From Candidatus Woesearchaeota archaeon (lineage in GTDB: Archaea > Nanobdellota > Nanobdellia > Woesearchaeales > GW2011-AR9): 47,774 nucleotides of DNA. The DNA lies in contig JABJOX010000037.1 of assembly GCA_018664115.1 (NCBI GenBank), positions 1 to 47,774 on the forward strand. Direction: 5' to 3'. Below, piece after piece: positions 34,978 through 44,711 of this stretch (the stretch's first letter is position 1; every line of letters starts with the position of its first letter). The translations under genes were made by a program, and so were the position numbers. The notes under the pieces are model-generated. The model was not told the DNA's origin. It worked only from the letters and a program-made list of their open reading frames with translations, and did no database searches.

Positions 34978-35436
34978 TTATTTCAATTCAACAACATACG
35001 TAGGTCCTTTCGTTCCATCATGCTTAACCCAAGCAACTTCTACTTTATCATCAGCTAAAGCTTCTAAACCAACATAATGATATTTAAAAAGCAAATCAGC
35101 CCTATATTTTTGAGAGTCATATTGATCTCCGACTACTATTTTTTCTGGAACAATTTCCTTCAGTTCATTATCTTCACCAAAATAATGTAGGGTTACCCAT
35201 TCATTGATTCCAACCCCATCATGATAATCATTCCATTCACGAGATTTCCATTTAACTGCCACTACTTTATATTGTTCAGTTTCTAAAAATTCTAAATCTT
35301 CAGGATGACTCTTGCAATAGCGTCCCCAACTTACCCATCCACCTGGTTTGATTGTTTTATTGATTCCAGGAAGAAATGTTTCTGCTTCAGCAATCTTTTC
35401 ATCCATAGTTTTTTCAGTTTTCATTTTATTTTTCAT
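34978..35436 (-). CDS. Member 2 of the paralogous family
   Basis: DEKIAEAETFLPGI...YKVVAVKWKSREWNDYHDGVGINEWV...VGLEALADDKVEVAWVKHDGTKGPTYVVELK. Confidence 0.75.
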   Translation of the reverse strand: MKNKMKTEKTMDEKIAEAETFLPGINKTIKPGGWVSWGRYCKSHPEDLEFLETEQYKVVAVKWKSREWNDYHDGVGINEWVTLHYFGEDNELKEIVPEKIVVGDQYDSQKYRADLLFKYHYVGLEALADDKVEVAWVKHDGTKGPTYVVELK

Positions 35437-35769
35437 TTATTCTTCACATTCAACTTTCAAATATTCTGGTGTTACCTCTAAGACGGTTAATCCTTCTGCA
35501 AGTTCCTTAGTTCTCACAGGAAAATAAAGATTGTACGCTTTACGAAATCCATGCTTAACAACTGTAAAAATGTCTTTATCAGACATCCCTGCATATGTAA
35601 AACCCCCTTTTAACCCGGAATAAATCATTCCACAAGAACCAAATTCACCAACTTTTAAAGTAAGTTCTGTTACGACAGTTTCTTCTATAGTACAATCATC
35701 TCTCGGAGCACAACCACCAGTCCCTAAGAGACCAGCCAATAGTGCTAACGTTACTGCTGTTTTTTTCAT
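35437..35769 (-). CDS. Putative lipoprotein
   Basis: MKKTAVTLALLAGLLGTGGC lipobox; GGAGG SD. Confidence 0.75.
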   Translation of the reverse strand: MKKTAVTLALLAGLLGTGGCAPRDDCTIEETVVTELTLKVGEFGSCGMIYSGLKGGFTYAGMSDKDIFTVVKHGFRKAYNLYFPVRTKELAEGLTVLEVTPEYLKVECEE

Positions 35770-35815
35770 TATATTCCCTCCATTTTATTTTTTTATTTAA
35801 AAAAAATAAAAAAAA

Positions 35816-36475
35816 TTAAAGATCCACTCCTACGAATCCACCAATATCGTAACCAAATGATCCATCAGGTCCAAGTTCAGTCAAATTTGCAGCTGCTCCA
35901 ATGTGGTATTTCTCCATTAGTGTTGCTCCTAATCTTAATTTCTGAATACTGAACTGATGACCTTCTTTTCCAACACTAGTTAAATCTTCCAAACTCATCA
36001 GCAAATCAATTGATTCGCCTAACTTTGGAGTATAACTTAAACTTACAACAACTTCTCCATCTGGATGATCCATAGTTTTTACTGTCGCTAAAGCATACAC
36101 TGCAAGATCTCCAACTTTTCCAAAGTGTTGTAATCCCGCTCTTGGAATTACTCCCATCCCTGGTGCTGCTTGTACTTCTCCAACAACATCTAAACCACCA
36201 ACTAACTTGTAACTTAGATCTGCCAATCCAAAATAACTCACTTCACCTTCAGGAGTTGAAGTAGTCATTTGTCTGATGAACAATCCAGTTTTTTCAGCAA
36301 CTTCTGTTGATACTTTAGTATCTAAAGTTATTGACTGATGTCCAGCCATTAATTCAACTGAACCACCTGCTGTTGCTGGCGTTGGACTTAAGGCAATAGT
36401 TGCAGCCAATAATGCCGCCGTTGCTAAACTTTTAACACCACTTACTTTTTCAGTTAATTTTTCTTTAATTTTCAT
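35816..36475 (-). CDS. Exported beta-strand-rich protein, possible beta-barrel
   Basis: Signal peptide with ALSPTPATA|GG; many short amphipathic strands (VELMAGHQSITL, SYFGLADLSYKLV, LRLGATLMEKYHIGAAANL, YDIGGFVGVDL). Confidence 0.65.
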   Translation of the reverse strand: MKIKEKLTEKVSGVKSLATAALLAATIALSPTPATAGGSVELMAGHQSITLDTKVSTEVAEKTGLFIRQMTTSTPEGEVSYFGLADLSYKLVGGLDVVGEVQAAPGMGVIPRAGLQHFGKVGDLAVYALATVKTMDHPDGEVVVSLSYTPKLGESIDLLMSLEDLTSVGKEGHQFSIQKLRLGATLMEKYHIGAAANLTELGPDGSFGYDIGGFVGVDL

Positions 36476-36510
36476 TTTTCATTCCTCCGTTTTATTTTTA
36501 TTTTTTAAAT

Positions 36511-36702
36511 TTAAATCTTGTAAACACTACCAACTCTTTCCCCTGCTTCAAGTGGTATTTTGTAACCAACTTCTGGCTCTTTACATTCAACAGTCGGACA
36601 ATACAATTTACCTAAACCTTCCAACATTTCTTTGATCAAAATCATTTCAACCTCTTCAGGTTTGATTACAATCAATTCCAATGGTTCATACATGCCTTTC
36701 AT
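36511..36702 (-). CDS. Small hypothetical protein
   Basis: 63 aa; GGAGG-type SD. Confidence 0.6.
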   Translation of the reverse strand: MKGMYEPLELIVIKPEEVEMILIKEMLEGLGKLYCPTVECKEPEVGYKIPLEAGERVGSVYKI

Positions 36703-36718
36703 TTTAGCTTACCTCCAT

Positions 36719-37003
36719 TTAACTTGCCTCTCTATACATAGCAGCAATTTCTTCAGTCCATTCTTCACCTAAGATATGACGAATTACCGCCTCTTCAACA
36801 ATTACAGGGACTTTTCGCAATTTATTCCCTAGCGCATCCGCTAAAAGAACGTGCATTAATTCATGAGCCATTGTTTTAGCGAACTCTTCTGCGAAAATTT
36901 CTTCTTTCTTCGTCATTTCCCAAAGTAGTTCGATGTTTATGCCCACTTGTCCGCCCTCGGCAAAACCAAGGTCCTCTTCCTGCAATGTTTTTAGGTGTTT
37001 CAT
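36719..37003 (-). CDS. Minimal HExxH metallopeptidase-like protein
   Basis: EFAKTMAHELMHVLLADALGNKLRKVPVIVEEAVIRHILGEEW. Confidence 0.65.
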   Translation of the reverse strand: MKHLKTLQEEDLGFAEGGQVGINIELLWEMTKKEEIFAEEFAKTMAHELMHVLLADALGNKLRKVPVIVEEAVIRHILGEEWTEEIAAMYREAS

Positions 37004-37120
37004 CTTATCACTCTTTTTTTATTATTATAGAGTTACTAAATAGTACTAAAAAGTTTGCAAGAAATAATCTATCAAAATAAGAATAACAAATAAAATATCT
37101 TAATAAGAACTAAAATAAGC

Positions 37121-38095
37121 CTATTTACTGGGCATATATATGCCTTTGTAATATTTCAAAACTCTAAAATAATTATAATCCCTAATCGCTCCTGGAAATT
37201 GAATTTTCATTTGATCAATAATTTCCTGAAACTGTTCAAAATTTTTCACTTCCATATCAAACTCAAAATCAAACTCACTAATTGCTTTATCAACTTTAAG
37301 AATATTAGGATGAACCTGACAAAAACTGATTAACTTATTAATCACTTTCAAATCATCTAATTCCATGTTAACACGATAATGATTATAACCTAACTTAGAA
37401 AACTCAATACTAACTCTTGTGCCAACAATTACTTTTTTATTAATCAATTGTTTAATCCGATAAATAATTGCCATGCTACCCATTTTAGTTTTCAAAGCAA
37501 TATCTTTAATGGGAGTTCGAGCATTCTTGGCCAACATTTTCAATATATTTAAATCTAAATCATCAACTTTAACTTTCTCTGCTTCATCAATAACCCAGTT
37601 CTTTTCAGAGATATCTTTCTTTTCATCTGTCAAATAAGATCTTCTAAAAGAAATTTGTTCTGTAACTAAAGCAATATTAAAATGTTTAACATGTTTTCTA
37701 AACTTTTCTAAAACTTTATTCCAAACTTTTTGAAAATCATCAACTTTCTCAACATAAAAACCAATAAGCACATCCCATTCTCCAACTACTCGAGCAACAA
37801 GGCCTGCTTCGGGCAAATCAATAAGATATTTAATTAATTCATCATCAACATTAATATCTCGTTCATAAAAATCAACATAAACACGAAAGAAAAAATAACC
37901 TAATTTAGAAGCATTTACCAAAGTGTTATAACCTTTAATCAACTTCTCATCTTCTAATCTTTTGATATTATAATTAACAACATTCTTGCTAATTTTTAAT
38001 TTTTTAGCAATTTGAATGTTGCTTTGCCTGGCATCTAAGTCTAATATCTTCAGAAGTTTCTGATCACGTTTGTTTAATTTTATCACCATTATCAT
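37121..38095 (-). CDS. Lrp/AsnC-type regulator with two tandem HTH-ligand modules
   Basis: HTH 1: KILDLDARQSNIQIAKKLKISKNVVNYNIKRL; HTH 2: LDLNILKMLAKNARTPIKDIALKTKMGSMAIIYRIKQL. Confidence 0.85.
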   Translation of the reverse strand: MIMVIKLNKRDQKLLKILDLDARQSNIQIAKKLKISKNVVNYNIKRLEDEKLIKGYNTLVNASKLGYFFFRVYVDFYERDINVDDELIKYLIDLPEAGLVARVVGEWDVLIGFYVEKVDDFQKVWNKVLEKFRKHVKHFNIALVTEQISFRRSYLTDEKKDISEKNWVIDEAEKVKVDDLDLNILKMLAKNARTPIKDIALKTKMGSMAIIYRIKQLINKKVIVGTRVSIEFSKLGYNHYRVNMELDDLKVINKLISFCQVHPNILKVDKAISEFDFEFDMEVKNFEQFQEIIDQMKIQFPGAIRDYNYFRVLKYYKGIYMPSK

Positions 38096-38345
38096 AGTAA
38101 AATAAGAAGAAGTATATAAAATTTGTTATTATGAAACAACCTACCAATTTATTTCCAACACCACAAAATTAAAGTTAGTCAAAAAATCCACCAAAGTAAG
38201 AAACCAAAAAAGTTTTTCTTTATATCAAACAATTTCTGAATGCGAGGGTTCATAAACCCAAATTACCGTCGACAAAGATTACGGAGGAAATTAAAAACAA
38301 AAAATGTTTTTAGTCCCTCATTAAAAAGCATGGAGGAAATTAAAA

Positions 38346-39011
38346 ATGGAATATATTGGAAAAATGAAAAATATTTTAGTAACGGGATTAGCGGCTTTAG
38401 TTCTAGGATCTTCTGGAGGATGTGCGAATACAGAAGACAACATTCCAGTTGGACTGAGGGATCAAGGAGGAGCAGTTACGTCCATGGCAAGTTTAGCTAT
38501 AGATGATTACCAAAAAGGAAAGAATAGCAGAATAGATGAGATTTGTAATAATAAGGGAGAAAAGTATATTTTTGAAAACGGAAAATGGCTAGATACAGAA
38601 GAATCATGTACTGAGTTGAGTAGTGCCACAGGACCTAGTGACATTAACAAAATATTTGAAAAAATAAATCAAGAAAAACCTCAATTACCAAAAATAAAAA
38701 TTTACCAACGTGGAAAACTAGTCAAACAAACTAAAGGTAACATTATGGAAGAATTTGAATATAGTACTAAAGAAAGAACAATTACTAAGAAAGTAACTGA
38801 CTACGATAAAAACACGGTTGATGAAGAAACCTGTTATTTTGGTCCTGGAGCCACTGTCATTAAATGTGGTAAAAAAACAAAAAGTGCCGATGGACAAGTT
38901 GTAGAAACATATGAGGACTGGAAGTCAGAATCATTGGTTTTTGGTGGCTGGAATAGTTGGCTAAGAGAATTGTGGAATGAACGTAAACCAGGAGTACACC
39001 AACTTCTTTAG
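38346..39011 (+). CDS. Putative lipoprotein
   Basis: MKNILVTGLAALVLGSSGGC lipobox; GGAGG SD at 38332-38336. Confidence 0.75.
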   Translation: MEYIGKMKNILVTGLAALVLGSSGGCANTEDNIPVGLRDQGGAVTSMASLAIDDYQKGKNSRIDEICNNKGEKYIFENGKWLDTEESCTELSSATGPSDINKIFEKINQEKPQLPKIKIYQRGKLVKQTKGNIMEEFEYSTKERTITKKVTDYDKNTVDEETCYFGPGATVIKCGKKTKSADGQVVETYEDWKSESLVFGGWNSWLRELWNERKPGVHQLL

Positions 39012-39028
39012 TAAAACAAAAGATTTTT

Positions 39029-40321
39029 TTATTTCCTTTTAATTTCTTTAATCCCGCCCATGTAAGGAAGCAAAGCTTTAGGAATCTTTACAGTTCCTTT
39101 AGAAGTCTGATAATTCTCTAGAATACAAGCAATCGTCCGAGCATCAGTCAAAGCAGTATTATTCAATAAATGTACATATTGTTTAGTTCCATCTTTCCGC
39201 TTAACCCGCGTATTCAAAGTTACCGCCTGATAATCTAAACAGTTACTGCACGAAGTAACTTCTCGATACGCACCTTTCTTCTCTTTCTGTCCAGGAAACC
39301 AAGCTTCAATATCGTATTGTAAAGATTGTTTGTTACCAATATCACCGGTACAAATGTTAACAACCCTAAACGGAAGTCCTAACTCTTTAAACAAATCTTC
39401 TGAATTTCCTTGTAAGACATCAAAATACATCGGCGATTCTTCAGGAAGACAATATACTACCTGTTCAATCTTGTTAAACTGGTGAACCCTAAAAATACCT
39501 TTGTCATCTCGACCATGTGATCCAGCTTCTTTTCTAAAACAAGCACTTACACCACAAAACATCATTGGTAATTTAACTTCTTCTAATAATTCATCTTTCT
39601 CTAAAGCAATTAACGGATGTTCAGAAGTAGCAATTAAATAAAGGTCTTCTCCCTCAATTTTGTAAATAGTATCTTCAAATTCAGAAAGATTTACTCCACC
39701 TTCTAAAGCAGCTCTGTTAAGCATGTAAGGAGTTTGAACTAAAGTGTAACCTTTCTCTCTAATTCTATCCATCGCAAACCTTTGTAAAGCGTGACTAAGT
39801 AAAACCGCTTCATTTTTCAAATAATAAAATCTTGAACCAGAAGTTTTTGCTGCTGTATCCAAATCAATTAAATCTAAATCTTCAGCTAACTCAATATGAT
39901 CTTTAATTGGAAAATCGAATTTTGGAACTTTACCAACTTTCTTCAATTCTACATTTTCAGAATCATCTTTTCCTTTAGGAACAGATTCATGTAAAACATT
40001 CCCTATTAATTTCAAAGTACCATTTCTTTTTTTCAATAATTTACTAACTTTATCTTCAGATTTTTTAAGATCATCAATAACAGATTTCATTTCTTTAATC
40101 TTTTTCTTAGCTTCCGCTTCTTTTTTATTTTTCTTAGCTTGATTAATTTCTTGAGAAACAACATTACGTTGATGTCTAAGTTTTTCCATTACTTTTAATT
40201 GTCTCTTCCATTTTTGATCAGAATCTAAAACTAAATCAACATTCTTAATATCATGACCACGCTTCTTTTCAGATTTTTTTACAAGTTCTGAATTCTCACG
40301 GACGAAGTTTATATCTAACAT
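39029..40321 (-). CDS. serS: Seryl-tRNA synthetase
   Basis: MLDINFVRENSELVKKSEKKRG coiled-coil arm; SACFRKEAGSHGRDDKGIFRVHQFNKIEQV; YREVTSCSNCLDYQA; LNNTALTDARTIACILENYQ. Confidence 0.97.
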   Translation of the reverse strand: MLDINFVRENSELVKKSEKKRGHDIKNVDLVLDSDQKWKRQLKVMEKLRHQRNVVSQEINQAKKNKKEAEAKKKIKEMKSVIDDLKKSEDKVSKLLKKRNGTLKLIGNVLHESVPKGKDDSENVELKKVGKVPKFDFPIKDHIELAEDLDLIDLDTAAKTSGSRFYYLKNEAVLLSHALQRFAMDRIREKGYTLVQTPYMLNRAALEGGVNLSEFEDTIYKIEGEDLYLIATSEHPLIALEKDELLEEVKLPMMFCGVSACFRKEAGSHGRDDKGIFRVHQFNKIEQVVYCLPEESPMYFDVLQGNSEDLFKELGLPFRVVNICTGDIGNKQSLQYDIEAWFPGQKEKKGAYREVTSCSNCLDYQAVTLNTRVKRKDGTKQYVHLLNNTALTDARTIACILENYQTSKGTVKIPKALLPYMGGIKEIKRK

Positions 40322-40422
40322 TTTAAAATAAGTAATTTAACGGGCTATATAAACTTTATCTTAGTAAGGACTAAACGAAATATATATAAATAACAAAATA
40401 ATCTCTTTATATATAAAAGAGG

Positions 40423-42084
40423 ATGATAAAAAAATCAATTTTAATTTCAGTAGTGTTTTTGCTAGTTTTAAGTACATTTATTATCGCGGAATCATTTGAA
40501 ACAGGAATACCTTGTGAAATAGATAACGAGTGTATACTAGAAGATGATGAAGAGTTAGGTTTTTATTGTGAAACAACAATTGGAGAATGCGTTTATGATA
40601 TTGAAAGTATAACAGATGACGCTACAACAGACGATACATCAACCGAAACTACTACAGAACCAGAAACAACTTCTTCAAGTTTAAGTTTAGAATTATTAAC
40701 TGCCGTAAGCAATTTAGAAGTTCGTGTTAACAGTTTAGAATTAGGCGACAACAATCTACAACAACAACTAAACAACATTAATTCAAATTTACAATCTATT
40801 AATTCAAAATTAAACGAAATTGATTCTGTTAAAAGTGAAGTTAATAGTGTTGCTGTTGGTCTTGCAAGTTTAGAAAGCGATTTAAATAAAACATCAACCG
40901 AATTGGGAACAGTAGATAAAAAGAGTTCTCGAAATAAATTTTTCATCATATTATTTTTCTTATTAATAATTGGAGCAACAATTTGGGGAATAATGTACTA
41001 TCTCAAAAGAAAAGAAAAACAACTTGATCCAAAAACTCATAAATTCATTTCTAAACATATCAAAGAAGGAAAGAAATTTCCAGAAATAAAAGGAATCTTA
41101 AAAGCTGCTGGTTGGATTGAAGAAGAAATTAAATGGGCCTATAAAGAAACAATTAAAAAAAATTATAAAGAATATGCTAAAAAGAATAACGTCGCTTCAA
41201 CAAAAAAAACCTCAACAAAAAAAAAAACTCCAAAGAGTTCAACAAATAATCAAGCCCCAGTTTATGATAAAAATAAAATGATTGCCATCGCTGTGATTGG
41301 GATCTTATTATTGGGCGGAGTTGTTTTCTTATTAAGCGGAACAACTGGTCAAGCAGTAAATATCCAAAAACTTGTTGATGGCGAAGTTGGTGGAACATCC
41401 GGGAAAGTAACATATGATGTGAAATGTACTCCACCACATACATTAAACCCTTCAAAAGATGGTTGTTGTCTTGATACAGACGCAAATAAAATTTGTGATT
41501 ATATTGAACAACAAGAAAAAGTAGTTGGTAAAGTTGAATCTGGAGCAGCATGTGACGATAATCTTCAATGCCCACAAGGAGACCTTTGTATTAATAGTCA
41601 ATGTCAACAATTAAGTAATATTTATGGCCAACAACTTTGTGAAAGTAAATGCACATATTATGGGGTTAAAGTAAAAGCAATTTATTCAGAAGGAACTGAA
41701 GAAAAAGTTCAAAAAGAATGTAAAACAGATAATCATTGTAATGATTACATTTCTGAAACAAGTGATCAGTGTTCAGAAACCTATCAAGGAACATTTTGTG
41801 TTCATAAGCCGGTTGTAGAAGTTTATGACCTTAAACCAAAACAAGGTAGTTACGGTGCTGCTGGTGCCATTGAATGGAAAGTATTAGACAGCCCTGCTTA
41901 TTGTGAAGGTGAAAATGCAATCGTCCCTATAAAAATTATTAGAAAGGATGGTAAAGAAATTATTTCTGAAGAAATTATTACTTTAAATCAAGGAGAAACA
42001 AGCGAAGCAATAACGCACCCATTATATGATGGGTTCACATTTAAATTAAAAATCGATAAAATAAGTAAGCCCGTCGGTTGTTAG
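40423..42084 (+). CDS. Secreted/surface protein with coiled coil, two internal TMs and Cys-rich ectodomain
   Basis: Signal MIKKSILISVVFLLVLSTFIIAE; TMs FFIILFFLLIIGATIWGIMYYL and MIAIAVIGILLLGGVVFLL; TTGQAV motif. Confidence 0.8.
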   Translation: MIKKSILISVVFLLVLSTFIIAESFETGIPCEIDNECILEDDEELGFYCETTIGECVYDIESITDDATTDDTSTETTTEPETTSSSLSLELLTAVSNLEVRVNSLELGDNNLQQQLNNINSNLQSINSKLNEIDSVKSEVNSVAVGLASLESDLNKTSTELGTVDKKSSRNKFFIILFFLLIIGATIWGIMYYLKRKEKQLDPKTHKFISKHIKEGKKFPEIKGILKAAGWIEEEIKWAYKETIKKNYKEYAKKNNVASTKKTSTKKKTPKSSTNNQAPVYDKNKMIAIAVIGILLLGGVVFLLSGTTGQAVNIQKLVDGEVGGTSGKVTYDVKCTPPHTLNPSKDGCCLDTDANKICDYIEQQEKVVGKVESGAACDDNLQCPQGDLCINSQCQQLSNIYGQQLCESKCTYYGVKVKAIYSEGTEEKVQKECKTDNHCNDYISETSDQCSETYQGTFCVHKPVVEVYDLKPKQGSYGAAGAIEWKVLDSPAYCEGENAIVPIKIIRKDGKEIISEEIITLNQGETSEAITHPLYDGFTFKLKIDKISKPVGC

Positions 42085-42114
42085 TAAAACTTATATACTT
42101 TCTTTTATCTTTAT

Positions 42115-42600
42115 TTGAATATGGCTTATATCAGAACAAAAACAATTAGCGGTAACAAATATGCCTACTTAGTTGAAATTATTCCTACAGATAAAGGCCC
42201 AAGACAAAAAGTAAAACAATATTTAGGAAGAGTTCATGATTTTGAAAAATCAAAAGAAGTTAGCGAAATTAATCCTGGAAATACAAATAAAGAGATTTTA
42301 CTAAACTTGATCATCCCCGAACTAAAAGCCAGAGGATTCAAAGGAAAAAAAGACACTTTTGCTTACAAGAAATTAATCTTTGATCACAAAAATATCTCTT
42401 TACTAAAATCTAAAACAAAAAAAGAAGCAATTATAAAATTAAATGATGGTTACTTGTCTACGTTCACTTTGCAAAGAATTCTTAACTTTCAAAAAACTAA
42501 TAACTTGAATAAAGATGCGCATACTTTAGCAAAATATTTTTTAGAAGCCGGATTACAAATTAATCAAGAATTGTTTGTTAAATATTATCAGAAATTGTAA
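42115..42600 (+). CDS. Conserved-looking hypothetical protein
   Basis: MAYIRTKTISGNKYAYLVEIIPTDKGPRQKVKQYLGRVHDF. Confidence 0.65.
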   Translation: MNMAYIRTKTISGNKYAYLVEIIPTDKGPRQKVKQYLGRVHDFEKSKEVSEINPGNTNKEILLNLIIPELKARGFKGKKDTFAYKKLIFDHKNISLLKSKTKKEAIIKLNDGYLSTFTLQRILNFQKTNNLNKDAHTLAKYFLEAGLQINQELFVKYYQKL

Positions 42601-42603
42601 GAG

Positions 42604-42924
42604 TTATCTTCTTCTAATAGGTTTCTTCATTGACTTCCGGTCAATTTTTTTTGGAACAGCTAAAATCTTCTGATACTTCTCTTTCATTTCTGCTAGAATA
42701 CCAAACTTTCTCTTCAAATCTTCCATATCGTAACAATTAACAATCATTGCATTTATTTCCACATCAATCTTTTCTCCAGAAGGAATAACTTTAGCTTTAG
42801 ACAAATCTTCTTTTCTAAATAATGCTAAAACTTCTTCCAAATGTTCTTTATCTGGTAGAGTCCAAGTCTCGTTACAAACATGTAACTGATGTTTCTTTTG
42901 ATATGTTTTGAATAAGATTCCCAT
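42604..42924 (-). CDS. Hypothetical protein
   Basis: 106-aa ORF. Confidence 0.6.
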   Translation of the reverse strand: MGILFKTYQKKHQLHVCNETWTLPDKEHLEEVLALFRKEDLSKAKVIPSGEKIDVEINAMIVNCYDMEDLKRKFGILAEMKEKYQKILAVPKKIDRKSMKKPIRRR

Positions 42925-42964
42925 TTTAAGATTAATTTGTCGTTTCTGCTTTTAAATGTATTGG

Positions 42965-44647
42965 TTATATTTGTTTAACCATGTAAACGCCTTCCAATTG
43001 ATACCCCAACTTTTTATAATACTCACGAACACCAATCCCAGAAATAATCACAATCTTATTTTTCCCATTCTCTTTAGCGATTTTCTCAGCTTCTAATAGT
43101 AACTTCTTACCCCAACCTTTATGCTGCACAGTCCCCTCTGAACCAAGAGAAGTTGCTATTCCATAAACATGTAATTCTCGCACAATTGCACTTTCAGAAG
43201 TAATTTCCTCTCGTAAACTATCAGCAGGAAATCTCATTCGTAGAAAACCAACTAATAAATCATTCTTTGTATCCTCAACTGATATAAAAAACTCTTTCCC
43301 TTTCGAAGCAGAATATCTATTTACTTTGATCTCTACAAAACCCCAATCAATCTCTTGCCCTTTCGGTTCCCGACATCTAATACATCTGCAATTAACATCA
43401 TACTTTTGATGAATATATTGTCTAAGATTTGTCATCTCGACACCAGCAGCAATTTGATAAGTAGGAATATCTCTCTGTACTCTCATTACCCGACAATATT
43501 CTGGAATAGATTTCTTAAATTCTGCAATTAAAGAAGCAGCTTCTTTAGCATCTAACGGTTTAAAATTTCCAGCAACAAATTCATCATATAACTTAGTCCC
43601 TTTAGTAACCATACACGGATAAAGTTTGATCATGTCCGGACAATAATCAGAATTTTCAAAAAGTGATTTCATTCCAGCTAAATCTTTCTCTCGGTCTGTT
43701 CCTGGTAAACCCGGCATATAATGACCCGCAACTTTAAAACCAAGATCTTTAAGAATTCGAATAGAATCTTTTGTTTGTTGCGTAGTATGGCCTCTTTTCA
43801 TTTTTTCTAAAACATCATCATAAACAGATTGTATCCCTAATTCAACTCGAGTACAACCTAATCTTAACATTTGATTGCCTTCTTTTAACATTCCGTAATC
43901 TGGACGAGTTTCAATACAAAGAGCAGTACATCTAATTACAGCAATTTCATTCTTCTTTTGTTCATTTTCTAAATTAGTTTCATTTTTCAAAGACAATATT
44001 TTTTGATGTAATCTAGCTGCTCTTTCTTTGTTACCAAAATCTTCTGTAGGTAATTCAAAGAATTCTTTAAAACGCAAGAAATCAAAATCTCCATTAACAA
44101 AAAACTTTTCTGAAAAATCGTTCATTGCTTGAAAAGCTTCTTTAACAAATTCTTCTTGATAATCTTCTGGAAAACTAGGAAAAGTTCCACCCATTAAAAT
44201 CAATTCTACTTTCTCACAATTATGTCCTAATAAAATATATTGTTGTAATCTGTTGAACACTTGTAAATAAGCACTGTACTTGTTTCTAATACCCCTCATT
44301 GTAGCTGGTTCTTTCCCAGTATAACTTTGCGGAACATCACCAAACTCGCTCTTAGGACCACCAGGACACATGATACAAGGTCCAACTGTTTGAGCATGTG
44401 GACAGGGAAATGGCTTAGTCATGATTGCTACAGGCGCAACTCCAGAAATAGTTCTTGTTGGTTTTGTTAACAACTTCTTTTTCAAAAAATTTAAATCCTC
44501 AACATTAGAATTCAATAAAATTTGAATATTTGTTGGAATATGTTTCAATTTGTACTTCTGCGAAAGATCTCTTTTCAGCTTAGCCAACTGCCTAGCAGAA
44601 TACTCTTTTTGCTTCAGTTCCGAGATAATTTCTTGATTAAAGTCCAT
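42965..44647 (-). CDS. elp3: Elp3-type radical SAM tRNA uridine(34) acetyltransferase
   Basis: CPHAQTVGPCIMCPGGPKSEFGDVPQSYTGKEPATMRG; LGIQSVYDDVLEKMKRGH; C-terminal GNAT LHVYGIATSLGSEGTVQHKGWGKKLLLEAE. Confidence 0.96.
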   Translation of the reverse strand: MDFNQEIISELKQKEYSARQLAKLKRDLSQKYKLKHIPTNIQILLNSNVEDLNFLKKKLLTKPTRTISGVAPVAIMTKPFPCPHAQTVGPCIMCPGGPKSEFGDVPQSYTGKEPATMRGIRNKYSAYLQVFNRLQQYILLGHNCEKVELILMGGTFPSFPEDYQEEFVKEAFQAMNDFSEKFFVNGDFDFLRFKEFFELPTEDFGNKERAARLHQKILSLKNETNLENEQKKNEIAVIRCTALCIETRPDYGMLKEGNQMLRLGCTRVELGIQSVYDDVLEKMKRGHTTQQTKDSIRILKDLGFKVAGHYMPGLPGTDREKDLAGMKSLFENSDYCPDMIKLYPCMVTKGTKLYDEFVAGNFKPLDAKEAASLIAEFKKSIPEYCRVMRVQRDIPTYQIAAGVEMTNLRQYIHQKYDVNCRCIRCREPKGQEIDWGFVEIKVNRYSASKGKEFFISVEDTKNDLLVGFLRMRFPADSLREEITSESAIVRELHVYGIATSLGSEGTVQHKGWGKKLLLEAEKIAKENGKNKIVIISGIGVREYYKKLGYQLEGVYMVKQI

Positions 44648-44711
44648 ACTTTAATCATTATTTTAGAGTATAGATATAAATATTACTAAGAAAAAGAAAA
44701 AAAGAAAAAAA

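Noticed and set aside
38240-38506. 88-aa ORF MRGFINPNYRRQ...
   Set aside because: Overlaps the better-supported lipoprotein ORF in another frame and spans its SD region.
41177-41575. 132-aa antisense ORF in the surface protein gene
   Set aside because: Low-complexity antisense of a well-supported CDS; other antisense ORFs in the track (e.g. 2759-2968, 7369-7617, 15104-15385, 15611-15925, 17087-17392, 28742-28990, 46996-47292) rejected for the same reason.
42115-42600. Transposase remnant
   Set aside because: N-terminus resembles the start of some IS transposases, but there is no DDE core, no inverted repeats and the ORF is intact.
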